NCBI RefSeq assembly: GCF_900101105.1
Contig: NZ_FNGA01000001.1
Span: 372,001-436,000, forward strand
Origin: Maridesulfovibrio ferrireducens
GTDB taxonomy: Bacteria; Desulfobacterota; Desulfovibrionia; Desulfovibrionales; Desulfovibrionaceae
DNA length: 64,000 nt
Reading direction: 5' to 3'
In this document: positions 38,017 through 47,253 of the stretch, in pieces
Position numbering within the stretch: the first letter of the stretch is position 1
How the letters are laid out: the number at the start of each line of letters is the position of its first letter
Program-made: the position numbers and the translations under genes
The notes under the pieces: model-generated
Seen by the model: only the letters and a program-made list of their open reading frames with translations
Databases searched by the model: none
Told to the model about the DNA's origin: nothing

Positions 38017-39213
38017 CTAATCAAACGCAAGAGACTGCAATATAGAGTTGGAGACCAGCATTCCGTTCTTGGTAAGTCTTAGGAAGCCAGCACTTATGCG
38101 GACAAGTCCGTTTTGATGCAGTGCGGTTATGATCGAATTCTTCTCTTTCATCAGATCTCTGCCAGTCATATCCTTGTAGTCTGAGAGCTTAAGGCCGCGT
38201 GTAGTTCTCAGACTCAGCATTACCAGTTCCTGAGCTTTTATCACGTCTGTAATTTCTTCAAAATCTTCACCGAGAAATCCGCCGCGCACGGCGGCATCAT
38301 ATTCATCCATATAAATTGGATTGGTAAATCTGCGATTGCCTATCGTGGATACGGCAGAAGGCCCAAGCCCCAGATAATCCAGCCTGTCCCAATAGCCCTG
38401 ATTGTGGCGGGAAGTGAAACCCATCCTAGCGAAATTTGATATTTCGTATTGAATATATCCCATTCCTTCAAGAAATTCCGCTCCGTATATAAACATACGG
38501 GCCTGTTCACTATCCGGCGGAAGCTCCGGCTCAACGGATTCCCTGTTATTCCCGAAAACAGTATTAGGCTCAATACTAAGCCCATAAGACGAAATATGTT
38601 CAGGCTTAAGCTTTACCACGGCTTTAAGCTCATTGTTCCAGTCCTTCATTTTCTGCCGGGGTAAGCCCCACATGAGATCTATGCTGATGTTGCCGAAACC
38701 AGCTTTACGCGCCATGTAATAAGTTTCTGCGGCCTGTCTGGCAGAATGAGGCCTGCCGAGCACCACAAGATTCCGGTCATCAAGACTCTGAAACCCTATG
38801 CTTAAGCGGTTGAATCCCATGGAAAGCAGGTTCTTAAAATAAGATTCATCATTGGCAGAATCGGGGTTAACCTCAATGGTTATTTCCATCCCCCGGACAA
38901 AAGTGAAATGCTTACGAAGCGCATCCATTATCAGCTCAAGCTGAAAAGGAGGGATAAGGCTTGGAGTTCCGCCCCCTAAATAGACTGTTCCTATTTTCGG
39001 GTTTTTAAGTCTGCGTCCCCAAAGCTCAATCTCAGCCAAAAGAGTTTTAAGGTACCATGCAAAAGTTACCTGATTAAAAATCTGAGAATGAAATGCGCAA
39101 TAATTACACTTGCGCACGCAAAACGGCACATGAATATAAACAAGAAGATTCTTCGCCTCTTTTCCATCGCCTTGCAGCAGAGGGGCGTTAAAAAATGCAG
39201 GAATGAGAGACAT
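38017..39213 (-). CDS. hemW: HemW-like radical SAM heme chaperone
   Basis: 398 aa from the ATG at 39211-39213 with GAAGGG upstream; a longer frame to 39276 adds 21 residues. The radical SAM motif CVRKCNYCAFHS (CxxxCxxC) and YLGGGTPSLIPPFQLELIM are typical, as is the HemN C-terminal domain (RHNQGYWDRLDYLGLGPSAV). HemW inserts heme into respiratory proteins; it is often misnamed oxygen-independent coproporphyrinogen oxidase. It follows the tandem Usp gene by 31 bases. Confidence 0.9.
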   Translation of the reverse strand: MSLIPAFFNAPLLQGDGKEAKNLLVYIHVPFCVRKCNYCAFHSQIFNQVTFAWYLKTLLAEIELWGRRLKNPKIGTVYLGGGTPSLIPPFQLELIMDALRKHFTFVRGMEITIEVNPDSANDESYFKNLLSMGFNRLSIGFQSLDDRNLVVLGRPHSARQAAETYYMARKAGFGNISIDLMWGLPRQKMKDWNNELKAVVKLKPEHISSYGLSIEPNTVFGNNRESVEPELPPDSEQARMFIYGAEFLEGMGYIQYEISNFARMGFTSRHNQGYWDRLDYLGLGPSAVSTIGNRRFTNPIYMDEYDAAVRGGFLGEDFEEITDVIKAQELVMLSLRTTRGLKLSDYKDMTGRDLMKEKNSIITALHQNGLVRISAGFLRLTKNGMLVSNSILQSLAFD

Positions 39214-39244
39214 TAAAATTTTACCCTTCCGTATATGATGACTA

Positions 39245-40081
39245 TTACTTGCTGATCCAAAGAGTGGCACCCTCAAGCTTTCGTAGAAGTTTCACACTGA
39301 CAGATTCAGGGAGCATCTTCTCTTTAGCGGTTTTGTCATGAAAATCGCGGCCGATAGCAACCACGGCATAATGCCCTTTTGCAGCTTCAGCCAGTATAGC
39401 CTTTGTCACATTGGCCCCTTCAACTACACAATCCGTAATACGGGAATCTTCAATTCCGTTGGCCTCAAGGTGCTCGCGAGCAACTGCAAACAATTTTTTT
39501 GAATTTTCAGCTTTCGCCTCTTTAGACTTCTGCACATGCAAAAGAGTTATATCGTGGACCGAATCATCACTAAGAAGATACCCGACATGATCCGTAATTC
39601 TCTGTGAAGGTTCACCGTCACCAAGACACAGCAACACATTCTTTTTAGGGATTTCCTGTGGACATTTGCAGAACCACAACGGGAAGGTTACGTCCTCCCA
39701 TATCATTCTGTGCGCAACGCTGTAATCAAATAACTCTTCAAACATAAAAGTAGCCTGCCGCCCGAAGATAACGGCATCATACATCCCTTTATGTCCTTCC
39801 TGAACTATTTCTCTGGCAACGCCGCCTCTGGAACTGATGCTTTTTATATCTATCTTGTTTTCTTTACAAAAACTGTTGGCTATAAAATCGTCTTTAACTT
39901 TTTCAAGTAATTTTCGACCCTTTTGGGCAGAATTATGAACACCCCATGATCCCCCGTGCGGCGCTACATGAAAAAGAGTTAAACGCACATCACACGGAGA
40001 GTTAAAAAAATCTCTTATAAATCTGACTGAATACGATACGGTTCCATCATCACACACACAAACCAGAAGATGCTTTTCCAT
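39245..40081 (-). CDS. Two-domain universal stress protein
   Basis: 278 aa, twice the normal length, with two Usp-like halves: KHLLVCVCDDGTVSYSVRFI and KNVLLCLGDGEPSQRITDHV. The end AVVAIGRDFHDKTAKEKMLP with SVSVKLLRK recalls the G-x9-G-S loop but is degenerate, so ATP binding is uncertain. GGAAGG precedes the ATG. Same strand as hemW, perhaps cotranscribed. Confidence 0.8.
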   Translation of the reverse strand: MEKHLLVCVCDDGTVSYSVRFIRDFFNSPCDVRLTLFHVAPHGGSWGVHNSAQKGRKLLEKVKDDFIANSFCKENKIDIKSISSRGGVAREIVQEGHKGMYDAVIFGRQATFMFEELFDYSVAHRMIWEDVTFPLWFCKCPQEIPKKNVLLCLGDGEPSQRITDHVGYLLSDDSVHDITLLHVQKSKEAKAENSKKLFAVAREHLEANGIEDSRITDCVVEGANVTKAILAEAAKGHYAVVAIGRDFHDKTAKEKMLPESVSVKLLRKLEGATLWISK

Positions 40082-40193
40082 GCTCGTCCTTCCTGTTGCC
40101 TTGTTTTTAAATGTCGCGCTTTCGTCCTTTCACAATATCTTAAGAAACTGCCACAACTCTTCATAAATAGCGAGAGTTCAACATAATATTTGA

Positions 40194-40748
40194 TTAGGAA
40201 TTTTTCAGATCCTTAGCATAACGCTCATTTTCACTGAAAAGACACCCGCAATACTGCTGTCGATAAATATCCCATTCTTTAGAACGTTCTATGCCCTCTT
40301 TCCAGCCTTCGCGAAAATCATAATAATAAAATTCACAACTGCCGCCCCCTGCCATATCCCGGCCAAGCGCTGCAATGCGGTCATGTTTTTGAAATTTACT
40401 GTAAAGGAGAGTCGTTGTAAAAAAATCAAAACGCCCTCTTCTTGCAAGAGACAGCGTGCGTTCAAGCCTGTCTGCATAGCAATGGAAACAACGGTTTTCC
40501 TCACGAAATGATACATTCCTAAACCACTTCTGGGAATCATACTCTGTAGTGCTGCCGATAACCTTAAGATCCATTTTATCAGCAACTTCCAAAAAAGTAT
40601 CCCTGCGCCGGACATATTCTTTAAGTGGATGAATATTAGGATTGTAAAAAAAAGCGGACACTTCAAAACCCTGCTCTCGTAAAATTTCAATCGTTGTAAT
40701 TGAGCAAGGACCGCAACAAGCGTGAAGTAATATTTTTTTGGAAGCCAT
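40194..40748 (-). CDS. queH: Epoxyqueuosine reductase QueH
   Basis: 184 aa from the ATG at 40746-40748 with GGAG upstream; an earlier frame to 40814 is unconserved. Cysteine pairs are in LLHACCGPCSITTIEIL, NRCFHCYADRLERTL and QQYCGCLFSENER. These match the DUF208/QueH family, which performs the last step of queuosine synthesis in tRNA without cobalamin. Confidence 0.92.
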   Translation of the reverse strand: MASKKILLHACCGPCSITTIEILREQGFEVSAFFYNPNIHPLKEYVRRRDTFLEVADKMDLKVIGSTTEYDSQKWFRNVSFREENRCFHCYADRLERTLSLARRGRFDFFTTTLLYSKFQKHDRIAALGRDMAGGGSCEFYYYDFREGWKEGIERSKEWDIYRQQYCGCLFSENERYAKDLKNS

Positions 40749-40775
40749 TACATTGAACTCCGCAGTTCGGTTAAA

Positions 40776-40820
40776 ATAAAAAAGGGCAGTGTTCCTGCTC
40801 TGGAGCAAAAACACTGCCTT
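40776..40820 (-). terminator. Terminator of the RNase G/E gene
   Basis: A perfect 9-bp stem (40785-40793 with 40810-40818), followed on the minus strand by a T-rich tail. It separates rng from queH. Confidence 0.8.
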
Positions 40821-40841
40821 ATTAAAAACATATTACATTTA

Positions 40842-42308
40842 TTATTCAGCCCACTGAATCTCTATATTGATCTTGGTGCCGAACGCTTTCTCGTAATTAA
40901 CAATTGCGGGCCGTTTATGATTCAAAAGATACAAGGCAAGTTCTTCTTCCGCTTCATAATTAAGAGGAGAGGTACTGCCCGGCCTTCTGAGCATTCTATA
41001 AATATCTTTCAGAGCCTGCATAGACTGCCATTCCATATTGCGCCGCATACCTGTTCCCTGACAACAAGGGCAGGGTTCGGTGCTGACTGCGATGGCGGAA
41101 GAACCTAAACGCTGACGAACAAGTTCCATCAGTCCGAAGCGCGAAATACGGCCAACATCCGTCCGTGCGCGATCAGTCTTAAGAGCCGAGCGCATGGTTT
41201 TTTCAACTTCACGGCAATGCTTGGGATCTTTCATTTCAATAAAGTCGATAACCACCTGACCGCCGAGATCACGAAGCTTAAGCTGACAGGCAATCATTTC
41301 AGCACTCTCTTTATTCGTCTTGAGCGCCATCTCTTTAAAATTACGTTCTCCGCCGATCTTACCGGAGTTGATATCAATCGCGGTAAGAGCTTCTGTCTGG
41401 TCAAAAACAAGCCTGCCGCCGGAAGGAAGATTTACTTCGCGTCCGTAGATCTGCTCGATCTGTTTAACCAGATTAAACCGTTCCCAAAGAGATTTATCTG
41501 TATCAGAATGAAGTTTAACCAGATTATTGCGTCTCGGGAAAGACAATGTGGCAAGCTGTTGCACCTGATCTGCCGTGTCTTTATCATCCACCCAGATTTC
41601 AGTGACATCGGAAGAAAGGTAATCACGAACAGAGCGTGATGCCAGTCCCATTTCTTCATACACGAGCGCAGGAGGCTGAAGATCCTGCCCCTTTGTTCTG
41701 ATGTCATTCCAAAGTCTGGTAAGGAATTTAAAATCTCTGGTCAGCGCAGATTTGCTCTGGCCCATACTTGCAGTACGGACAATAACGCCTACACCGTCAC
41801 CGGGACTAACTGAATCGATAATTTCTTTAAGTCTGGTACGTTCTTTTTCGTCTTCGATCTTACGAGAAATACCAATCTGCTCTCTTCCGGGAGTAAGCAC
41901 AAAATAGCGACCCGGAATAGACAGATACGATGATAAAAACGCACCTTTCTTACCGGTAGGTTCTTTAACAACCTGAACAAAAATTTCCTGTCCGGGTTTT
42001 AAAACCTTTTGCAATAAAGGATACCTGTGCCCTTTTTTGAGCGTGTAGGTTCCTTGATAGTATTCGGGGTGAATTTCATCAACCTGGAGAAAACCGTTAC
42101 GTTCGGCTCCGTAGTTGATAAACGCCGCTTGAAGCGCGGCATCAATGTTATGGATATACCCTTTGTAAATATTACCTTTGGTCTTGGCCTGATGGAGCAT
42201 TTCAACATAATACTCGATGACCTGACCTTCCTGAGTCAGCGCAACCTCTACCTGTTCTTCAGGTAGGACGCTTATAAACATTTTTTCTTTTCTTTTCTTG
42301 TTTGTCAT
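40842..42308 (-). CDS. rng: Ribonuclease G/E family endoribonuclease
   Basis: 488 aa, the RNase G length without the RNase E C-terminal scaffold. An S1-type domain at the N-terminus (GNIYKGYIHNIDAALQAAF), catalytic acids in FDQTEALTAIDINSG and QVVIDFIEMKDPKH, and the Zn-link CPCCQGTG. It processes rRNA and mRNA. The S1 domain has the usual sensor pocket. Confidence 0.95.
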   Translation of the reverse strand: MTNKKRKEKMFISVLPEEQVEVALTQEGQVIEYYVEMLHQAKTKGNIYKGYIHNIDAALQAAFINYGAERNGFLQVDEIHPEYYQGTYTLKKGHRYPLLQKVLKPGQEIFVQVVKEPTGKKGAFLSSYLSIPGRYFVLTPGREQIGISRKIEDEKERTRLKEIIDSVSPGDGVGVIVRTASMGQSKSALTRDFKFLTRLWNDIRTKGQDLQPPALVYEEMGLASRSVRDYLSSDVTEIWVDDKDTADQVQQLATLSFPRRNNLVKLHSDTDKSLWERFNLVKQIEQIYGREVNLPSGGRLVFDQTEALTAIDINSGKIGGERNFKEMALKTNKESAEMIACQLKLRDLGGQVVIDFIEMKDPKHCREVEKTMRSALKTDRARTDVGRISRFGLMELVRQRLGSSAIAVSTEPCPCCQGTGMRRNMEWQSMQALKDIYRMLRRPGSTSPLNYEAEEELALYLLNHKRPAIVNYEKAFGTKINIEIQWAE

Positions 42309-42365
42309 TTTCTAATTCCGGGAAAAGTTTAAATATTCCGCGGATTCAGAAGCTTAAATCACGTA

Positions 42366-43346
42366 TCAACCATCCGGCTTAAACTTGTAATAAATTTCAT
42401 CACCTGCCTGCCTTACGGTCAACTTGCCGCTGTTCTCCAACTTTTCAATCACCTGCATCACTCCATCAAAGGAGATTTCAAGGGCTTTTGAAAGTTGTTG
42501 CGCTGTCTGCGGTCTACGCATGAGAGAAGCCTGAATCCGGTCAAATGCTGCGGAGTCTCCATCCTGCACATGGACGGATGTATCCGAGCCGTTCCTTCCC
42601 TTTGCGCCTTCATCGGAACCGCAATCCCTGTCAGTGCAGGGCGCGGCATCAAGAGCCTTTTTCCAAAGATCTAAAGTCCCGGGATCAACCGGTAAAGCAA
42701 CCTCTAGAGTTCCGGGGCGCGAAAGTGTGACCACATCAATGCGGTCCGGGGAAAGTTCAGAACAAAAAGCTTTCATTTTAGAAAGATTTTCAGCCGAATC
42801 ATTGTATCCCCTTGAAAGGAGCACTTCCAGAAAAATCTTACCTTTGAACTCCTTACGGAATTCGATCAGGGCCTTGGCTACGTCTTCAGGATCAATTCCT
42901 TTACACGGCCTGTTTACGGCCCGAAATTCCGAAGCAACAAGAGAATCCATCGACGGAAGCACAATATCTGCTTCCAGCAGTTCTCTGCGAACTTCGGGGT
43001 CCGTCATCGGGGTGGCGTTTGTTAATACAGCCACGGGCAAAGACGGGAAAAGTTTTTTAACTCCACCGATAATCTCGGGCAAATCGGAATTGAGAACCGG
43101 CTCCCCAAGACCTCCGAGAGTAATCACATCGGGCAAAAGATGTCCTTCCTGTTTCCAGCTTGCAAGCTCTTCAAGAATTGCAGCAGCGGAAACATAGGGC
43201 CTGCGCTCACTCACCAGAAACTCTGTCGCTCCGACTTCGCAATAAACGCAATCCATGGAACAGATCCGTTTTCCAAGCAGATCCAAACCAAGCGAACGAC
43301 CTATTCTACCGGAAAAAACCGGCCCGAAGATATACTTATAACCCAT
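42366..43346 (-). CDS. Radical SAM protein with C-terminal winged helix
   Basis: 326 aa. The motif CSMDCVYCEVG (CxxxCxxC) follows GRSLGLDLLGKRI, as in the COG0731 group related to wybutosine/Fe-S-enzyme activators. GGLGEPVLNSDLPEIIGGVK and VLTNATPM are typical of that group. The last 65 residues look like a winged helix (RRPQTAQQLSKALEISFDGV). A 35-residue linker with low complexity separates the two. Substrate unknown. Confidence 0.8.
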   Translation of the reverse strand: MGYKYIFGPVFSGRIGRSLGLDLLGKRICSMDCVYCEVGATEFLVSERRPYVSAAAILEELASWKQEGHLLPDVITLGGLGEPVLNSDLPEIIGGVKKLFPSLPVAVLTNATPMTDPEVRRELLEADIVLPSMDSLVASEFRAVNRPCKGIDPEDVAKALIEFRKEFKGKIFLEVLLSRGYNDSAENLSKMKAFCSELSPDRIDVVTLSRPGTLEVALPVDPGTLDLWKKALDAAPCTDRDCGSDEGAKGRNGSDTSVHVQDGDSAAFDRIQASLMRRPQTAQQLSKALEISFDGVMQVIEKLENSGKLTVRQAGDEIYYKFKPDG

Positions 43347-43776
43347 ATTCTATCCGTCAAGAAGCAAAAAATTCAATTTTATGGAAATTATCTTCCAATA
43401 TTGTCGATCAAAACCTCTAAAAAGACTCAAAAGGACTGTATTTACAGACTGATCGCCAAATCTTAAATAAAAAATAATCACATGCTAAAAAACACAACTT
43501 TCATTGAACACATTACCACTAGTCCTATTGCATTAAAAACTCAAGATTTTATATATGCCGCAACAATTTGCTGATTAATGTTTTTATCAACAATTCCGGC
43601 AATTCAAAAAAAATAAAATTTAAATTAGGCAGGGTAATAAATCGGTATTGAATATATAAGGCAGAGCATTTAAGTGCTCCCCGACCAACATTCCAACCCA
43701 ATATTATAAAAGTCAGGGATTGACTTACGTGCGTTTCAACCGTAATCCGGCGGAATATTCATTCAGGAGGAAGTCA
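43347..43776. other. Divergent intergenic region before trmI
   Basis: About 430 bases, AT-rich, between divergent genes. A small hairpin GAGCA/TGCTC lies at about 43665-43680. TTGACT at 43720-43725 could be a -35 but no good -10 follows. No RNA gene recognised. Confidence 0.5.
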
Positions 43777-44772
43777 ATGCTTAATGCTGGACAAGTGGTA
43801 CTGCTCATAAACCCCAAGGGCAAGCGTTATTTACGCGTAGTAAAGGATGGGGATGATATTCATACCCACGATGGCAAGATTCTTATGGAAGACGTCATCG
43901 CTGCAGGATATGGAAGAATGGTTAAGACCCACTTGGGGCGCAAGTACCAGATTCTTAAGCCGACAGTCCATGATTTGATCAAAGGCGTAAAACGCCAGAC
44001 TCAGATTATGTATCCGAAAGAAATCGGATATCTTCTGCTTAAACTGGGAATCGGTCCAGGGTGCAGAGTTATTGAATCAGGCTCAGGATCAGGCGGCCTG
44101 ACAACCGCTTTAGCCTACTATGTAGGTGACACCGGTAAAGTTTATACCCATGAACGCCGTCCTGAATTCTTTAAACTTGTCAGCAAAAATCTTGAATGGT
44201 CAGGACTGTCACATCGTGTTGAACAGTTTAATCTTGATATTGAAGAAGGCTTTCAGGCAACTGACTGTGATGCTCTTTTCCTCGACGTCCGCACTCCATG
44301 GGACTACCTGCACCACATTCCTAAAGCAGTTATCCCCGGATCAATGCTCGGGTTCCTGCTGCCTACAACAAATCAGGTCAGCGAGCTTATTGCCGCTCTT
44401 GATAAAGGCCCTTTCACTGACATTGAAGTTGTTGAAATTCTTCTTCGCCGCTGGAAACCTGTCGCAGAAAGACTGCGCCCTGATGACCGCATGGTCGCTC
44501 ACACAGGCTTCCTTGTTTTCGCCCGCTCCCTTGATAGTTCAGTAATGTCAGGTGACGATCAGAAAGCAGAAGAAAAAAAAGAAGCTACTCCTGAGATCGC
44601 AGAAACTACAGTTGAAGCTCAGACAGAAACAGCTCAGCCAGAAACTGCCCCGACAGAAGAAACTCCGGTCACCGAAGCTCCGGCTGTCGAAGCAACTGAA
44701 GCCGCAACTCCGGAAGCCGCTCCAGAAGTAAAAGCTGACGAGACTACAGAAGAAACTACTGACAAAGCTTAA
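43777..44772 (+). CDS. trmI: tRNA (adenine58-N1)-methyltransferase TrmI with acidic tail
   Basis: 331 aa from the ATG at 43777 with CAGGAGGAAG upstream. The N-terminal domain begins LNAGQVVLLINPKGKRYLRV. The SAM motif is VIESGSGSGGLTTALAYYVG, and DALFLDVRTPWDYLHHIPKA carries the catalytic Asp. Residues about 265-331 form an unusual tail made mostly of E, A, T and P (repeats like EAATPEAAPE). It methylates A58 in the T-loop of tRNA. Ends at a strong terminator whose flank is duplicated at 47.2 kb. Confidence 0.93.
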   Translation: MLNAGQVVLLINPKGKRYLRVVKDGDDIHTHDGKILMEDVIAAGYGRMVKTHLGRKYQILKPTVHDLIKGVKRQTQIMYPKEIGYLLLKLGIGPGCRVIESGSGSGGLTTALAYYVGDTGKVYTHERRPEFFKLVSKNLEWSGLSHRVEQFNLDIEEGFQATDCDALFLDVRTPWDYLHHIPKAVIPGSMLGFLLPTTNQVSELIAALDKGPFTDIEVVEILLRRWKPVAERLRPDDRMVAHTGFLVFARSLDSSVMSGDDQKAEEKKEATPEIAETTVEAQTETAQPETAPTEETPVTEAPAVEATEAATPEAAPEVKADETTEETTDKA

Positions 44773-44800
44773 ATCGCTTTCAGTTAATATAGAATTTGAA

Positions 44801-44836
44801 AAGGGCTTGGAGTGTAATAACTCCAAGCCCTTTTTT
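44801..44836 (+). terminator. Terminator of trmI
   Basis: Perfect 12-bp stem (44801-44812 with 44821-44832), eight-base loop and six T. Confidence 0.9.
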
Positions 44837-44921
44837 ATGAGCTAAAATCGACAGCTTAATTCAGGACGACACAATATAATGGAAAAGAGCCAGCCTCAAA
44901 AAAAGTCTCACAGAGATAAAT

Positions 44922-45620
44922 TTAATTTTCTTTTAAAGTATATAAAACAGATTTTAAACCATAATTCGTTATCGATATATAAATAAGACCTAACCCCGAC
45001 ACGAATCTATAACTACTACTAATCGGCCCATCATGTAATTTTCCGTAAGACTCGACATAAAGACTACTACGTTTTTTGCCTCTGATAAATTCCTCTTTAG
45101 TCTCTACAATACGGCTCTCCATCTTAATATCTCCCTCGGAGGAGCTTAAGTATTCAATCCCTTCTCTGCTTTCTAAATCCAGCATTATAGAGACTTTTCC
45201 GTATCTGGAGAGAATAATTCTGCTCCCCTTAACCTGTAACGTATAGTTATCAACAAGGTCCTCTTCACCTCGCATGATACGCACAACCTTTTCAGAGAAC
45301 TTATGTTTTATAATGTCCTCTTGCGTAACTTCGCACTTCGGGGTTCTCATTCTATCTTCAATCGAGTAAATTCCTGACTCGGAAATAGCGATGGTAGTCC
45401 GTTTAATATCCATTCCATCGCCACCATCTAGAATAATCGTTTCACCTAGTGGTGGACCAAAAAAAATGGACGCATCAACAGTTTTAGCTTGAACATTTTG
45501 GCAGGTAAAAAGAGTGATGAGACAAATAAATAAAAGGCTCGTGCTCAGAAATCCAAACAACCGCGTCTGAGTCTTAAATCTGTCATGTGTCAGGATATTC
45601 TGTTTTGGAGTCGCCATCAT
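44922..45620 (-). CDS. Secreted paralog A of an unknown family (GPPLGETIILD family)
   Basis: 232 aa from the ATG at 45618-45620; a TTG at 45641 would overlap the membrane-protein gene by 20 bases. A signal peptide is clear (LFGFLSTSLLFICLITLF then NVQAKTVD). The mature protein shares with paralogs C and E the blocks VDASIFFGPPLGETIILDGG, YSIEDR, RIMRGEEDLVDNYTL, RGKKRSSLYVE and the end YTLKEN. It looks all-beta. Closest to E over the C-terminal half, closest to C over the signal peptide. Function unknown; probably periplasmic or outer-membrane. Confidence 0.7.
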   Translation of the reverse strand: MMATPKQNILTHDRFKTQTRLFGFLSTSLLFICLITLFTCQNVQAKTVDASIFFGPPLGETIILDGGDGMDIKRTTIAISESGIYSIEDRMRTPKCEVTQEDIIKHKFSEKVVRIMRGEEDLVDNYTLQVKGSRIILSRYGKVSIMLDLESREGIEYLSSSEGDIKMESRIVETKEEFIRGKKRSSLYVESYGKLHDGPISSSYRFVSGLGLIYISITNYGLKSVLYTLKEN

Positions 45621-45621
45621 A

Positions 45622-46368
45622 TTACTGAGTCTCTTTTTCAAATCTGGCTATGTTCAGATCATTTTGTTTAATAACGGCTATTATGAACATTTTTATCACA
45701 AACAAATATACACCAAAATGTACGATGGATAATATCCTGGTACCAATACCAATTTGCAGTCGGTAACTTAATTCATTCAGAGCTTCTGGATCTATAACGA
45801 TATATTGACTAAGGAAAAAGAATTTAGAGCTTTCTATAAAAATATAATAGGGGGCGCAAATCAGCAGAGTAAACAAAAAAAGACACCCGAAATGAGTTTC
45901 TCTATAATCAGAATGCAGCTGTTTTTTCAAAGCAAATATTGCAGATAACGACAAACAAAATATAAACAACAGACCTCTTACCAAGTAAGAAAAATCGACA
46001 GCAGAACCTCTCAAGGAATGAGACATTGTTCCAATTATATCACTCATTAAAAACGCTAAAAATCCAAAGGCAAAGCAATTCGTGACTTTATTATCAAATA
46101 AAAGAATAAAATAATTATTACTTTTTGGAACGACCTTTTTATAGACATAGATAGTAGTATACAAGAAAGGCGCCATCACAAAACAAAATAATATAACAAA
46201 TAAATTTAACTTCCAAACAAGCTCAAAAGGAAGAAATACAAGAAGGAAAGGTAGATAGGTATATGCTAAATACAATTTAATTATCTGCCATTTAGTAAAC
46301 AAATTTTCGCAGAATGTATCCCGCACTACATCCTTGCAATATGAAATAAATAAGTCTCTAAATGACAT
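45622..46368 (-). CDS. Polytopic membrane protein between paralogs A and C
   Basis: 248 aa from the ATG at 46366-46368, which has GGGAGAGGG upstream; the longer frame to 46428 runs through a terminator hairpin. About six or seven hydrophobic segments (e.g. LAYTYLPFLLVFLPFELVWK; FIIAVIK near the end). The C-terminus is cytoplasmic-looking and charged. No motif recognised. Its stop lies one base before the paralog A start, so the two are probably coupled. Confidence 0.65.
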   Translation of the reverse strand: MSFRDLFISYCKDVVRDTFCENLFTKWQIIKLYLAYTYLPFLLVFLPFELVWKLNLFVILFCFVMAPFLYTTIYVYKKVVPKSNNYFILLFDNKVTNCFAFGFLAFLMSDIIGTMSHSLRGSAVDFSYLVRGLLFIFCLSLSAIFALKKQLHSDYRETHFGCLFLFTLLICAPYYIFIESSKFFFLSQYIVIDPEALNELSYRLQIGIGTRILSIVHFGVYLFVIKMFIIAVIKQNDLNIARFEKETQ

Positions 46369-46390
46369 TATCCCTCTCCCTTTATAACAC

Positions 46391-46421
46391 AAAAGAGCCA
46401 GCCTCTTTTGTGGCTGACTCT
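46391..46421 (-). terminator. Terminator/hairpin after paralog C
   Basis: 10-bp stem with one mismatch (46394-46403 with 46412-46421), followed on minus by a short T run. Its left arm belongs to a repeat also found after paralogs A and E. Confidence 0.6.
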
Positions 46422-46432
46422 CGGACATAAAA

Positions 46433-47095
46433 TCAATTTTCTTTTAAAGTAAACAAAACCAAAGGATCATCAGGATCAACAACTTCATAATGAATTATCC
46501 CTAGGCCAGATGCTACTGTGTAAACGCTCTTAACAGCATACCCACCGGCATTGCAAAACGTTTCCACATATATAACCTTGCGCTTTTTACCATGAATCAG
46601 CTTTTCTTTTTCACCTACAAGGCTACACTGAATTTCAAAATAATTACCGGATAAATCATCCCCACGATGCGTCCACTTTCTGTTGAGCAAATCAACCACT
46701 GTTTCAGCTTCATTACATCTGGTAATAACAATTTTGCCCTCCACAGCCTGAAGCGTATAATTATCAACGATATCTTCCTCGCCTCTCATAATACGCGCGT
46801 TTCTACCCTTAAATAAACCTTCCTTTATTTCTTTCACAGGCAGTCTAGTTCTTTCTTCAATAGAATAAACTCCGGTATCCGAAACAGCTGTGGTAGTTCG
46901 TTTTGTCACTGTTCCATCGCAACCATCTAGAATAATTGTTTCACCTAGTGGCGGGCCTAGAAAAATGGACGGATCAACAGTTTTAGCTTGAGCATTTTGG
47001 CAGATAAAAAGAGTAAAGATGCAAACGAAGAAAAAGCTAGTGCTCAGAAATCTAAGCAGGCGCGGCGGTGGTATAAACGAATCTTTTAGCGACAT
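46433..47095 (-). CDS. Secreted paralog C of the GPPLGETIILD family
   Basis: 220 aa. Signal peptide LLRFLSTSFFFVCIFTLFIC then AQAKTVD. Conserved blocks with A and E: VDPSIFLGPPLGETIILDG, KRTTTAVS, YSIEER, ARIMRGEEDIVDNYTLQ, HGKKRKVIYVE, ASGLGIIHYE, FTLKEN. It differs from the others in the central part (about residues 115-150) and lacks the E-like SGLG-to-end pattern. GGAG precedes the ATG. Function unknown. Confidence 0.7.
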   Translation of the reverse strand: MSLKDSFIPPPRLLRFLSTSFFFVCIFTLFICQNAQAKTVDPSIFLGPPLGETIILDGCDGTVTKRTTTAVSDTGVYSIEERTRLPVKEIKEGLFKGRNARIMRGEEDIVDNYTLQAVEGKIVITRCNEAETVVDLLNRKWTHRGDDLSGNYFEIQCSLVGEKEKLIHGKKRKVIYVETFCNAGGYAVKSVYTVASGLGIIHYEVVDPDDPLVLFTLKEN

Positions 47096-47180
47096 GAATT
47101 AATCTCCATCGAAAAATCATTAAGAGCGAACCCCCAACACTATCTCCGTTTTATGCGTCTTTGAATTATGGATTAGCAAA

Positions 47181-47240
47181 CTTTCACTTAATATAGAATT
47201 TGAAAAGGGCTTGAAGTTTTACACTCCATGCCCTTTTCAC
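47181..47240. repeat. Duplicated copy of the trmI terminator region
   Basis: Bases 47181-47216 match 44777-44812 (the trmI 3' flank and left terminator arm) at 34 of 36 positions. The right arm has diverged, so this copy is a poor hairpin. It shows that the trmI 3' flank was copied when the paralog array expanded. Confidence 0.85.
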
Positions 47241-47253
47241 CTGAATTCAAAAA

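Noticed and set aside
42634-43197. 187-codon plus-strand ORF
   Set aside because: It is a shadow of the radical SAM gene on the opposite strand, whose motifs are clear.
44548-44826. 92-codon minus ORF rich in Ser, Phe and Cys
   Set aside because: It is the antisense of the TrmI acidic tail and runs through the terminator.
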